Shown piece by piece: positions 1 to 8,083 of a DNA stretch of 64,000 nt. The translations under genes and the position numbers were made by a program. Location of the stretch: assembly GCA_003709165.1 (NCBI GenBank), contig RDRZ01000004.1, forward strand, positions 1 to 64,000, in the 5' to 3' direction. Position 1 is the stretch's first letter; the number at the start of each line of letters is the position of its first letter. Origin of the DNA: Flavobacteriaceae bacterium PRS1 (lineage in GTDB: Bacteria > Bacteroidota > Bacteroidia > Flavobacteriales > Flavobacteriaceae). A model generated the notes under the pieces. The model searched no databases. It saw only the letters and a program-made list of their open reading frames with translations, and had not been told where the DNA came from.

Positions 1-174
1 TAAAATATTTTGCGTTATTTTTTTTAGACTTTACGGCAATCTATTGATGCCTAAACCTAATTTACCTTAAAATCTAAAGCAATATATGGTTGTGCGAAAT
101 TACTGAAAGGACCAGTACCAGCTTAGAATTGATTAACTTTGAGATATATCAACAACAACTAAAAAGTAAATGTT

Positions 175-303
175 ATGGGCAGTAAATTCTTTGGAAGTAA
201 ATCAAAACAGCCAACTAATAAAAAGGGGAAACATAAGGCTGGAAAAAGTAATCGTAATGTAAAAAGAACGTCAAGCGTTAAAAAGAGTGGAAGAGGAAGA
301 TAA
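175..303 (+). CDS. small lysine/arginine-rich protein (42 aa), hypothetical
   Basis: I do not recognise this gene. The ATG at 175 opens a 42-residue frame beginning MGSKFFGSKSKQ and ending SGRGR. It is very rich in Lys, Arg, Ser and Gly, with no acidic residues, so it would be strongly basic and probably disordered, as nucleic-acid-binding tails often are. Its end overlaps the start of a second tiny frame at 287, which hints at a coupled pair. Such a short frame can arise by chance in AT-rich DNA, but the strongly biased composition argues mildly for a real product. Function unknown. Confidence 0.4.
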   Translation: MGSKFFGSKSKQPTNKKGKHKAGKSNRNVKRTSSVKKSGRGR

Positions 304-397
304 AAACGAGCCAAAGAATTATGCTAAATATATTACACTTCTACTTTTAATAGTACTTATTATTCAATTACTGTTTATTGTATTTAAAATTATTTAG
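287..397 (+). CDS. small single-pass membrane peptide (36 aa), GTG start, hypothetical
   Basis: The only plausible start in this frame is GTG at 287, inside the 3' end of the preceding small basic ORF (17-nt overlap, different frame). The product has an acidic/polar head (MEEEDKNEPKNYAKY) followed by about 20 unbroken hydrophobic residues (ITLLLLIVLIIQLLFIVFKII), a clear transmembrane helix. A basic soluble peptide overlapping an acidic membrane peptide is the pattern of a translationally coupled pair. No family is recognised, and a chance frame cannot be excluded. Confidence 0.38.
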   Translation: MEEEDKNEPKNYAKYITLLLLIVLIIQLLFIVFKII

Positions 398-839
398 TTA
401 ACTGATTTAAACTAATTCTTAACTTGATTAAACAAGTTTTTTCAAATCAATTAATTAATCTTTCTTCAATCTTTTGAAAATACTCCTTGACTAATTCAAA
501 TTACACAAATTACAATTATAAAGTGTAATATACACATCTGTAACGAGTTGATAAACAAGCTCATAAAATCAAATTACATAAATTACATAAATTACAGGGG
601 GTGGTAAGTTATTATACTTATAATTCAAAAAGTGTAACAAATATGTAACTTCTATTAGTTAAATACTTGATAATCAATAGGTGTAACTTAAAGGCGTTGT
701 AAGACCATTACCTGGGAAACAGTTTGAGGTTATTTAACATCTGTCATTCCTGCGAATCCCGTTAGCTATCGGGAAGGAATCTCAAAATAAGAAATGCAGA
801 ATTTTGATGTAGCTTTAAAATTTTTACATCTTACTAAAA
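398..839. repeat. non-coding stretch with TTACA/TGTAA motif cluster
   Basis: No convincing gene is visible here. A 9-mer AAATTACAN occurs twice in tandem at 498-515 and three times at 571-597. The reverse motif TGTAAC recurs between about 540 and 690 (for example CTGTAACGAG, GTGTAACAAA, ATGTAACTTC, GTGTAACTTA). The clustering is visible by eye, but its meaning (iterons, protein-binding sites or simple AT drift) is not established. Confidence 0.4.
744..781. repeat. composite dispersed palindrome: REP-B inside REP-A
   Basis: Left flank CATTCCTGCGAA and right flank AGGAATC are the two arms of the REP-A palindrome seen elsewhere in this window. Between them, at 757-774, lies TCCCGTTAGCTATCGGGA, a copy of the second palindrome REP-B. 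It therefore looks like one repeat nested in the loop of the other. Confidence 0.7.
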
Positions 840-1808
840 TTAATACCCGACCTTATCTCTTACTCTATCCAAAACCTCATCAGCCACTGCTTTTGCTTTT
901 GCAGCACCAATGGCAAGAGCTTTATCAATTTCGTTAAGGTTATCCATATAATAATTATAACGCTCTCTTTCAACTGCAAATTTATCAATTAAAAGTTCAA
1001 AAAATTCTTGTTTTGCATGGCCATAACCATAACCACCTTTTTCATAATTAGCTTTCATTTCAGCTATTTGAGCATTATTGGCTACCAATTTATAAAGAGC
1101 AAAACAATTACAAGAACTCCAATCTTTTGGCGCTTCAAGAGGTGTGCTATCGGTTTGAATACTCATAATTTGATTTCGTAATTGTTTGTCAGTCAAAAAT
1201 AAATTAATAATATTGTTTTTACTTTTGCTCATTTTATCACCATCAGTTCCAGTAACAAGCATGGATTCTTTTTGCACATCAGCTTCAGGAATTACAAAAG
1301 TGTCGCCCATTTGTGCATGAAAACGGGCTGCTGCATTTCGTGTCATTTCGATATGCTGTAATTGGTCTTTGCCAACAGGAATAATATCGGCATCATACAA
1401 TAAAATATCGGCAGCCATTAGCATAGGATAAGCAAACAAACCAGCATTAACATCTTCAAGTCTATCGGCTTTGTCTTTAAAACTATGTCCAAGCGTTAGA
1501 CGTTGATAAGGAAAAAAACAGCTTAAATACCAAGCCAGTTCAGTTACTTGTGGCACATCACTTTGGCGGTAAAACACCGTTTTATTAATGTCTAATCCAA
1601 ATGCCAACCAAGCAGCAGCGGTAGAATAGGTGTTTTGTTTAAGCAATTTAGAATCTTTAATTTGAGTGAGCGAATGCATATCTGCAATAAACAGAAAGGA
1701 TTCATTTTTAGGATTGTTGCTCATTTGTATAGCGGGAATAATAGCTCCTAAAAGATTTCCTAAATGTGGTATTCCTGTACTTTGTATTCCTGTTAAAATT
1801 CTTGCCAT
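840..1808 (-). CDS. trpS: tryptophanyl-tRNA synthetase
   Basis: Class I aminoacyl-tRNA synthetase that charges tRNA-Trp with tryptophan in the cytoplasm. The 322-residue length is normal for the bacterial family. The HIGH-like signature is PHLGN at residues 14-18 and the KMSKS loop is at 192-196, following TGTDGD. The MLMAADILLYDADIIPVGKDQLQHIE stretch around 129-154 is the usual TrpRS tryptophan-site region. The gene stands alone. A -7 box on its strand at 2037-2044 would give an untranslated leader of about 230 nt containing two palindromes, which is unusually long. Confidence 0.97.
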   Translation of the reverse strand: MARILTGIQSTGIPHLGNLLGAIIPAIQMSNNPKNESFLFIADMHSLTQIKDSKLLKQNTYSTAAAWLAFGLDINKTVFYRQSDVPQVTELAWYLSCFFPYQRLTLGHSFKDKADRLEDVNAGLFAYPMLMAADILLYDADIIPVGKDQLQHIEMTRNAAARFHAQMGDTFVIPEADVQKESMLVTGTDGDKMSKSKNNIINLFLTDKQLRNQIMSIQTDSTPLEAPKDWSSCNCFALYKLVANNAQIAEMKANYEKGGYGYGHAKQEFFELLIDKFAVERERYNYYMDNLNEIDKALAIGAAKAKAVADEVLDRVRDKVGY

Positions 1809-1811
1809 AAC

Positions 1812-1833
1812 ATTTCCTGCGTAGGCAGGAATC
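1812..1833. repeat. dispersed palindrome REP-A
   Basis: TTCCTGC-GTAG-GCAGGAA: perfect 7-bp arms, just upstream of the trpS start codon. The same palindrome core recurs at 16141, 31369 and 44825. Confidence 0.75.
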
Positions 1834-1915
1834 TTTTTAATTAATATTCTTTAGTACATAAAAAATGCTAAACCCTTTAAAGTTCTATTATTTTAGTAAC
1901 GGTTTTCTATATTCA

Positions 1916-1948
1916 AGACCTCACAGATTTTCAAAACCCGTGAGGTCT
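1916..1948. repeat. 9-bp inverted repeat (AGACCTCAC / GTGAGGTCT)
   Basis: Perfect 9-bp arms AGACCTCAC and GTGAGGTCT separated by 15 nt. It lies in the long trpS leader. It has the look of a dispersed flavobacterial intergenic palindrome; no second copy was seen in this window. Confidence 0.55.
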
Positions 1949-2036
1949 AAAAAACTAATGCGACAAACTTCTTATAAACAGTCATTTACACTTTTAATAT
2001 TATTTTTGGTTACACTAAATTAATTTTCAACAGTAG

Positions 2037-2044
2037 CAAAGGTA
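2037..2044 (-). promoter_or_regulatory. -7 box (TACCTTTG), candidate trpS promoter
   Basis: On the minus strand this reads TACCTTTG, matching the Bacteroidota -7 consensus TAnnTTTG. No clear -33 TTG is seen at the expected distance. It is about 230 nt from the trpS start. Confidence 0.4.
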
Positions 2045-2085
2045 CTTTTTTTAGTAGAAATGTTAAATTAATTTAAGTAGTTTTG

Positions 2086-2826
2086 ATGCCAATGATTGTA
2101 TTTAAGTATATATTTTGGATTTTATATCGTATTTGGTTCTACATTCTTGTAATTGTACCAATTATAATCTTATTTCCAATCCTTATTATTTCTGTATCCA
2201 GAGAACAATGGTATCCTATGTTTTTTAGAATAGCTCGTTTTTGGGCCAAAATTATTTTAATAGGAATGGGATTTCGTTGGAAAATTAAAAAAGAACAAAC
2301 CCTTGAAAAAGGAAAAAGTTACATGTTTATTGTTAACCACACCTCTATGGTTGATATTATGTTAATGTTAGTTACTGTAAAAAGACCCTTTGTTTTTGTC
2401 GGGAAAAAGGAATTAGCAAAGATTCCTCTATTTGGATTTTTTTATAAAAAGACCTGTATTTTAGTAGATAGAAGTAGCATTAAAAGCAGACAAGCGGTAT
2501 TTTTAAGAGCACAGCAAAGACTTAATCAAGGCTTGAGTATTTGTATTTTTCCAGAAGGAGGCGTTCCTGAAGAACATATAGAATTAGATGTTTTTAAAGA
2601 TGGAGCTTTTAGATTAGCCATTAATCATAAAATTCCTATTGTTCCGTTAACTTTTTTAGATAATAAAAAACTTTTTTCTTATACTTTTTTTAGCGGAGGT
2701 CCAGGAAAAATGCGTGTAATTAAGCATAAATTTTTAGAAACGCTCGACTTAACTATTGAAGACACCAAGACGTTAAACAATACAGCAAGACAAGTAGTGC
2801 TGAAATCTTTACGAGAAAACATATAA
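2086..2826 (+). CDS. plsC: 1-acyl-sn-glycerol-3-phosphate acyltransferase (PlsC family)
   Basis: Membrane acyltransferase expected to acylate lysophosphatidic acid to phosphatidic acid in phospholipid synthesis. The N-terminus has a long hydrophobic segment (YIFWILYRIWFYILVIVPIIILFPILIIS), then the catalytic NHxxxxD box as NHTSMVD and the later FPEGG motif. The open frame also has a TTG at 2083, but the ATG at 2086 is the natural start (another ATG lies at 2092). A second paralogue of this family lies at 37064-37801. A hairpin terminator follows at 2830. Confidence 0.9.
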   Translation: MPMIVFKYIFWILYRIWFYILVIVPIIILFPILIISVSREQWYPMFFRIARFWAKIILIGMGFRWKIKKEQTLEKGKSYMFIVNHTSMVDIMLMLVTVKRPFVFVGKKELAKIPLFGFFYKKTCILVDRSSIKSRQAVFLRAQQRLNQGLSICIFPEGGVPEEHIELDVFKDGAFRLAINHKIPIVPLTFLDNKKLFSYTFFSGGPGKMRVIKHKFLETLDLTIEDTKTLNNTARQVVLKSLRENI

Positions 2827-2829
2827 ACT

Positions 2830-2865
2830 AAAAGCTGCTCAAGGCACAGAGCAGCTTTTGTTATT
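2830..2865 (+). terminator. rho-independent terminator after plsC
   Basis: Perfect 11-bp stem AAAAGCTGCTC / GAGCAGCTTTT with an 8-nt loop, followed by a T-rich tract, starting 4 nt after the plsC stop. Confidence 0.85.
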
Positions 2866-2928
2866 TTATTGTAACTAAAAATATTTAGAGCTACAATAAC
2901 CAATCTAACCAACTAAAAATTTTAAAAC

Positions 2929-4464
2929 TTAAAACTTAAAACTTAAACCAAAATATATGCCAATAAAATAAGGATTTAAATTACCTGACGTATTATTGAA
3001 CGTATTTATTTGATATTTAAATATAGGTTCAAGATTTAAAATAAACTTATCTGACATTTTAAAATCAAAACCTAGCCCAAAATTTGCGCTAAAGCTAGTA
3101 TTGTTAATATTTGTTGCTTCTCCTAATAAAGTACTAACACCATTAAAAAATGAATAGATTTCGTTATCAGTTAAAAATAAAGCACTAAATCCACCTATTA
3201 CACTAATGCCCATTTTTTTATTCGATATTCGATATTCTAATTCTAAAGGGATTTCTATAAATCCTAATTTTTGATCTATTGATGATTCTATAAAATTATT
3301 TAGAATTCCAGGAACTTGTAAAAAATTAAATTCATCTATACTAATAAAAGAAAGATTTTCTCCAGCTTCATTTAATTTTATATTCCTTAATAATCCCGGA
3401 CTATCAGATCCACCAATATTATCGTAAACAATAACATTGTTTGTACTATAACCAAGATTAACTTTATTTATTCCAGCACGAACTCTCAATTTTTTATTAA
3501 TAGCATAACTTCCTGAAATACCATAACTCATATTAACATCTCCAGTTTTTGAGTTATTGTTAAACTGTGGATGGATTGAGGATCCATTTCCGAAAGAATT
3601 GAAATAAACAGGACCAATATTAGAGGCAATACTCCATCGATCAAATTCTTCTTTAGGAATATCTTCAATATTTTCGTCCTCATTAGCAGTAATTTCTTCA
3701 GTTAAAGACAATTTGTCATTCTCTGTAATTGTATTAGACTCTTCAGATTCTGTGATATTTTCATCAACATTAGTGTTAGTTGAAGCAATCTTATAAGTTT
3801 CTTTTGTTTCTGATGTATTGTTAACAGTTTTCAATAACTCATCAATTATTGCCTTATCGATATTATTATTTTCAACCTTATCTTTATACAAATTCGAATT
3901 AGTATTATCTGTGAGAGCATTTTTTGACTTTTCTGAAGAAGATTTTACCAATTCGTTTTTGTTAATTTTATAAGTATTCCGATTAACGTTTTGAGTATTA
4001 TTACTTACAGTTACATATCTGTTTTCATTATCGTGTTTAGTCAAGTTATCATTTTGTGCTGAAATTGAACCTGTATTAGTAGTAGAACTAATAGATGGAA
4101 AATTAGAAGATTCAGATTTAAGATTTTCTGAAACATTTTTTTGCTCGGAATCTGAAAGCGTATTTTTCTTATTAATAGCATCTTGCAAATCTGTATTTTC
4201 AGAATTTTTTATTGTGCCTTCATCTACAATTATTTCCTGCAAAGGATTTGTATTATTATTAAGTACAACTTGACTTATTGTAAATAATAACAATAAAGCA
4301 GCGGCTACACCAGCCACTCGCCACCACATTGGGATGCCTTTTTTTCCTTTTTCAATACTTTGTAATTCAATAGATATATTTTCCCAAACAGAATTGCTAG
4401 GAGTAGCTTCAAAATCTTTTAGCTTCTCCTTAAACAGTCTGTCTATGTTTTTTTTATCACTCAT
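2929..4464 (-). CDS. membrane-spanning anti-sigma-like protein with C-terminal outer-membrane beta-barrel
   Basis: 511 residues with three parts. Residues 1-45 form a charged cytoplasmic head (MSDKKNIDRLFKEKLKDFEATPSNSVWENI), followed by one transmembrane helix (about 47-68, WWRVAGVAAALLLLFTISQVVL). Residues 70-275 are a low-complexity Asn/Ser/Glu/Lys/Thr linker. Residues from about 278 to 511 look like a PorT/OmpA-type beta-barrel ending in aromatic FGLSFKF. The start codon shares one base with the stop of the ECF sigma gene (TAATG), so the two are translationally coupled. An anti-sigma role is inferred from that pairing and the head; the barrel call rests on strand-like alternation and the terminal Phe. 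Confidence 0.7.
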   Translation of the reverse strand: MSDKKNIDRLFKEKLKDFEATPSNSVWENISIELQSIEKGKKGIPMWWRVAGVAAALLLLFTISQVVLNNNTNPLQEIIVDEGTIKNSENTDLQDAINKKNTLSDSEQKNVSENLKSESSNFPSISSTTNTGSISAQNDNLTKHDNENRYVTVSNNTQNVNRNTYKINKNELVKSSSEKSKNALTDNTNSNLYKDKVENNNIDKAIIDELLKTVNNTSETKETYKIASTNTNVDENITESEESNTITENDKLSLTEEITANEDENIEDIPKEEFDRWSIASNIGPVYFNSFGNGSSIHPQFNNNSKTGDVNMSYGISGSYAINKKLRVRAGINKVNLGYSTNNVIVYDNIGGSDSPGLLRNIKLNEAGENLSFISIDEFNFLQVPGILNNFIESSIDQKLGFIEIPLELEYRISNKKMGISVIGGFSALFLTDNEIYSFFNGVSTLLGEATNINNTSFSANFGLGFDFKMSDKFILNLEPIFKYQINTFNNTSGNLNPYFIGIYFGLSFKF

Positions 4465-5006
4465 TATAATGATTGCGAATTTAATTTCGCATAATAATTT
4501 TCAATTTTATCTTTTAAAATCATTCTTGCTCTGGCAAGGTTAGATTTTGTTGTACCAGTTGTAATATCAAGCATTTTTGCTATCTCTTTATGCGAATATT
4601 CATCTAAAGCATAAAGATTAAATACAAGTCTATATCTATAAGGTAATTCTTGTATACTTTGTAACAAAAAATTTATATCTATATCATAATCTTCAACTTC
4701 TACTACTATATCTTCAATATCATCTTCATTTACAATATTAAAAACACCTTTTCTTCTATATTTTTGAAGAACAGTATTAACTGCAATTCGTTTAAGCCAG
4801 CCTTCAAAAGAACCTTTATAACTATATTGTGACATTTTTTCAAATATAGTCACAAATGCATCCTGTAGATTGTCTTCGGCATCTACATGATTTCTAGAAT
4901 ACTTTAAACAGACAGCAAATAATTTACTCGAAAAGAGCTTATAAATTTCGCTTTGTGCATTAGTATCATTTTTTTTACATTTTCGTATGAGTAGATCTAA
5001 ACTCAA
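4464..5006 (-). CDS. ECF-type RNA polymerase sigma factor (sigma-70 family)
   Basis: 180 residues with the two-domain ECF layout. Sigma region 2 spans about 20-90 (SSKLFAVCLKYSRNHVDAEDNLQDAFVTIFEKM, then FEGWLKRIAVNTVLQKYRRK). Region 4 is a helix-turn-helix near 120-170 (LPYRYRLVFNLYALDEYSHKEIAKMLDITTGTTKSNLARAR). The frame begins with TTG at 5006; an ATG four bases upstream is in another frame and stops after 11 codons. It overlaps the downstream anti-sigma-like gene by one base and probably forms a signal-responsive pair with it. Target genes cannot be read from this window. Confidence 0.9.
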   Translation of the reverse strand: MSLDLLIRKCKKNDTNAQSEIYKLFSSKLFAVCLKYSRNHVDAEDNLQDAFVTIFEKMSQYSYKGSFEGWLKRIAVNTVLQKYRRKGVFNIVNEDDIEDIVVEVEDYDIDINFLLQSIQELPYRYRLVFNLYALDEYSHKEIAKMLDITTGTTKSNLARARMILKDKIENYYAKLNSQSL

Positions 5007-5030
5007 GCATCTAAATTTTAATTAAAATTA

Positions 5031-5450
5031 TTATTCTATTGGTACTTCAATAACTAAATAAGAATTATGTCCATTTTCATCTTCTCCTAGCCAAAATTTA
5101 AAAATATATGTTCCTGCATTATTTTTAACGTGAAAAGTAAATGAACGCTCTACAATATCTTCTATTAGAGACTCGCACTGTAAAGTCTCTGTCGCATTTA
5201 TTACTGTATTAATTACAGCAATTGTTCTAAAATTTTCTTCGGATACATAATACAAATCGTTGTATATATGACAAGTAGAAGGTCTTAAATAAGTATAATT
5301 AATATTATAAACTTCGTTATAACTAAAAGATTGGGGCATTTCTACGGTTTTAATAGGTAAAATCTCAAAATGAAATTCTTCATTTACAGGATCAACACTA
5401 CACGACCAAAAAATAACTATAACAAACCCAAAAAAAAATAATTTCTTCAT
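5031..5450 (-). CDS. hypothetical lipoprotein (139 aa)
   Basis: Begins MKKLFFFGFVIVIFWSCSVDP: a short basic n-region, a hydrophobic core and a Cys at about residue 17 that fits a lipoprotein signal (the lipobox WSC is imperfect). The mature part is about 120 residues of strand-like sequence, consistent with a small periplasmic or surface beta-sandwich. It lies 24 nt upstream of the sigma factor on the same strand, so it may be the first gene of that operon. No family recognised. Confidence 0.65.
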   Translation of the reverse strand: MKKLFFFGFVIVIFWSCSVDPVNEEFHFEILPIKTVEMPQSFSYNEVYNINYTYLRPSTCHIYNDLYYVSEENFRTIAVINTVINATETLQCESLIEDIVERSFTFHVKNNAGTYIFKFWLGEDENGHNSYLVIEVPIE

Positions 5451-5532
5451 TTTAATTTGATATTTAGATACAAACTATGTTATAACATAGATGCTAAACC
5501 TTTAAAAAGGTTGCGTGGGGATTATAAAAACT

Positions 5533-5545
5533 TCGATAGTATCGA
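5533..5545. repeat. short palindrome TCGATA-G-TATCGA
   Basis: Perfect 6-bp arms around a single G in the gap between the lipoprotein gene and the 3' end of recA. It resembles, but is not identical to, the REP-B palindrome. Confidence 0.4.
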
Positions 5546-5563
5546 GACCTAGACTTTCAAACT

Positions 5564-6568
5564 TTATTTGTCTTGAGCAATTATTGTTTTAATTTTTTGC
5601 TCAAGCTCTTCCATTAAGTCAGGATTATCGTTTATGATAACTTTAACAGCATCGCGTCCTTGACCGAGTTTCGTACCCTGATAACTAAACCAGGAGCCAC
5701 TTTTCTTTATTATTTCATGCTCAACAGCTATGTCTAATATTTCACCAACTTTTGAGATTCCTTTTCCATACATAATATCAAACTCTGCCAGTCTAAATGG
5801 CGGAGCGACTTTGTTTTTTACAACTTTAACACGAGTTTTATTGCCTAAAACAGTGCCATTACTGTCTTTAATTTGTGTAGAACGACGAATATCTATACGT
5901 ATGGAAGCATAAAATTTTAAAGCATTTCCTCCAGTAGTAACTTCAGGATTGCCAAAAACAATACCAATTTTTTCGCGTAATTGGTTAATAAACATCATAA
6001 CACACTTGGTTTTGCTAATAGAAGCTGTTAGCTTACGTAATGCTTGAGACATTAATCGTGCATGTAAGCCCATTTTAGAATCTCCCATTTCACCTTCTAT
6101 TTCACTTTTTGGAGTTAAGGCAGCTACAGAATCTATTACAATAATATCTATTGCACCAGATCGCACTAAGTTATCAACGATTTCAAGAGCTTGCTCACCA
6201 TAATCAGGTTGAGAAATAATTAAATTATCGATATCTACACCTAGATTTTTCGCATAAAAGCGATCAAAAGCATGTTCGGCATCAATAAATGCTGCGATTC
6301 CACCTGCTTTTTGGGCTTCGGCGATAGCATGCAAAGCAAGGGTAGTTTTACCAGAAGATTCGGGGCCATAAATTTCTACAACTCTGCCTTTTGGATAACC
6401 TCCAACTCCTAAGGCTAAATCAAGTCCAAAAGAGCCCGAAGAGATAGCTTGGATGTTCTCTACTGCTGCATCACTCATTCTCATGACCGTTCCTTTGCCA
6501 TAAGCTTTATCTAATTTATCTAATGTAAGTTGTAGCGCTTTTAATTTTGCTTCTTTTTCGTTGCTCAT
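5564..6568 (-). CDS. recA: recombinase RecA
   Basis: DNA-dependent ATPase that forms the strand-exchange filament in homologous recombination and triggers SOS functions. 334 residues, normal for the family. Walker [10 protein letters not shown] is at residues 68-76, Walker [11 protein letters not shown] near 140, and the [12 protein letters not shown] loop-2 segment near 191-202. The C-terminal tail is short and acidic ([17 protein letters not shown]). Monocistronic, divergent from trhO. Confidence 0.98.
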   Translation of the reverse strand: MSNEKEAKLKALQLTLDKLDKAYGKGTVMRMSDAAVENIQAISSGSFGLDLALGVGGYPKGRVVEIYGPESSGKTTLALHAIAEAQKAGGIAAFIDAEHAFDRFYAKNLGVDIDNLIISQPDYGEQALEIVDNLVRSGAIDIIVIDSVAALTPKSEIEGEMGDSKMGLHARLMSQALRKLTASISKTKCVMMFINQLREKIGIVFGNPEVTTGGNALKFYASIRIDIRRSTQIKDSNGTVLGNKTRVKVVKNKVAPPFRLAEFDIMYGKGISKVGEILDIAVEHEIIKKSGSWFSYQGTKLGQGRDAVKVIINDNPDLMEELEQKIKTIIAQDK

Positions 6569-6722
6569 TTCTTCAAATTTTGATTTCTATATTGATGCTA
6601 AAGTAATACATCTTTTAGCACAATACAATTTTATGACGCAACCTTTTTAAACTTTTGGCATCTATCTTTTAGAACGGGAAAATTTTGATATGAAATTTTT
6701 TAGGTGAACCATATTTATAATA

Positions 6723-6754
6723 AAAGCTTTGATAAAATCAAGGCTTTTTTTTGT
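6723..6754 (+). terminator. terminator-like hairpin between divergent recA and trhO
   Basis: Stem AAAGCTTTGAT / ATCAAGGCTTT with one G-T wobble and a 3-4 nt loop, followed by eight T on the plus strand. No gene precedes it on that strand, so it may end a small transcript or act as an attenuator upstream of trhO. Confidence 0.5.
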
Positions 6755-6792
6755 CTTAACATTATAACAAAAAAAGGATGATATAAAAAGAT

Positions 6793-6800
6793 TACATTTG
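6793..6800 (+). promoter_or_regulatory. -7 box TACATTTG, candidate trhO promoter
   Basis: Exact match to TAnnTTTG, 37 nt before the trhO ATG. No good -33 TTG was found at the usual distance. Confidence 0.5.
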
Positions 6801-6837
6801 CACAAAATATTTCTTAACCTTAAAACATTAGTATAGC

Positions 6838-7902
6838 ATGCAACTGTACAATAAATTAAGTGCAAAAGAAAGGGCTGAATTAATTGACCAATCTGGTAAA
6901 AAACGATTAACTCTTTCTTTTTATCAATATGCCAAAATTGGCAATCCGCAAATTTTTAGAGATCATTTATTTATAACCTGGAATGCATTAGATGTTCTTG
7001 GTAGAATATATATAGCGCACGAAGGGATTAATAGTCAATTATCACTTCCAGCCAATCGCTTTACAGCATTTAAAGAGCATTTAGATAGTATTTCTTTTTT
7101 AAAAAATGTAAGATTAAACATTGCTGTTGAGCAAGACAATAAGTCGTTTCTTAAACTTAAGATAAAAGTCCGGGATAAAATTCTTGCAGATGGTCTAAAT
7201 GATAACACGTTTGATGTAAGAAATATAGGAATTCATGTAGGCGCAAAACAGTTTAACGAACTTATTGAAGATGAGAAAACAATTCTTGTCGATATGCGAA
7301 ACCATTATGAAAGTGAGATAGGACATTTTAAAAATGCCATTACTCCAGACGTGGATACATTTAGAGAGTCGTTAGATATTATAGAAGAAGATTTAAAAGA
7401 CCATAAAGAAGACAAGAATCTGGTAATGTATTGTACAGGAGGAATTCGTTGTGAGAAAGCAAGTGCTTATTTTAAACATAAAGGTTTTAAAAACGTATAT
7501 CAACTCGAAGGCGGAATTATAGAATACACAAGACAAGTGAAAGAACACAATTTTGAAAATAAATTTTTAGGACAAAACTTTGTGTTTGATGATCGAAGAG
7601 CAGAACGTATTAGTAATGATGTTGTTGCTATCTGTCATCAATGCAAAAACCCTTTCGATATACATACTAACTGCGCAAACGAAGCCTGTCACTTATTGTT
7701 TATTCAATGTAATGATTGTAAAGAAATCATGGAAAATTGTTGTTCAACCAATTGTATGGAAATAAATCAATTGCCCTATAAAAAACAAAAAGAACTTCGA
7801 AATGGACAAGGCAATAGTAATGATATATTTAAAAAGGGAAGAGCAAATCATCTACATTCCAAAAAAAATTTAAGAAATATCTTTCCAATCAAAACAAATT
7901 AA
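6838..7902 (+). CDS. trhO: tRNA uridine(34) hydroxylase, rhodanese domain (TrhO/YceA family)
   Basis: Rhodanese-domain protein of the family that hydroxylates U34 in the wobble position of tRNA using oxygen. 354 residues. The N-terminal acylphosphatase-like half holds HEGINSQLSLP. The rhodanese domain spans about 135-235, with the catalytic loop YCTGGIRCEKA and reactive Cys199. After it comes a Cys-rich zinc-binding-like tail (ICHQC...HTNCANEACH...QCNDC...NCCSTNC). The length and the Cys-rich tail fit the longer YceA-type members. Confidence 0.93.
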   Translation: MQLYNKLSAKERAELIDQSGKKRLTLSFYQYAKIGNPQIFRDHLFITWNALDVLGRIYIAHEGINSQLSLPANRFTAFKEHLDSISFLKNVRLNIAVEQDNKSFLKLKIKVRDKILADGLNDNTFDVRNIGIHVGAKQFNELIEDEKTILVDMRNHYESEIGHFKNAITPDVDTFRESLDIIEEDLKDHKEDKNLVMYCTGGIRCEKASAYFKHKGFKNVYQLEGGIIEYTRQVKEHNFENKFLGQNFVFDDRRAERISNDVVAICHQCKNPFDIHTNCANEACHLLFIQCNDCKEIMENCCSTNCMEINQLPYKKQKELRNGQGNSNDIFKKGRANHLHSKKNLRNIFPIKTN

Positions 7903-8041
7903 TTTTGGCGAGTTGCTGCTTTTTGAGAAATAAGTTCAGAATAAAATTCTTTCTTTTAAGTCTTTAGAATAATCCTATCTTTACAAAGGAATTTCCACGA
8001 AAGTGGGAATTTCACAGTACGGTAATTTAGTATTAATCATC

Positions 8042-8066
8042 TTCTGAAAATGAAACGTTTTCAGAA
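8042..8066. promoter_or_regulatory. 9-bp inverted repeat upstream of PSP1 gene
   Basis: Perfect arms TTCTGAAAA and TTTTCAGAA with a 7-nt spacer, ending 17 nt before the start codon. It could be a leader hairpin affecting ribosome access or an operator. A weaker hairpin lies at about 7988-8014. Confidence 0.45.
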
Positions 8067-8083
8067 TCTATATATTTATTTTT

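Noticed and set aside
57-122. A 21-codon minus-strand tail (AGTGPFSNFAQPYIALDFKVN then stop) that looks protein-like
   Set aside because: An in-frame stop lies immediately upstream (123-125), so no gene can be built. It may be a relic of a barrel C-terminus, but the evidence is too thin.
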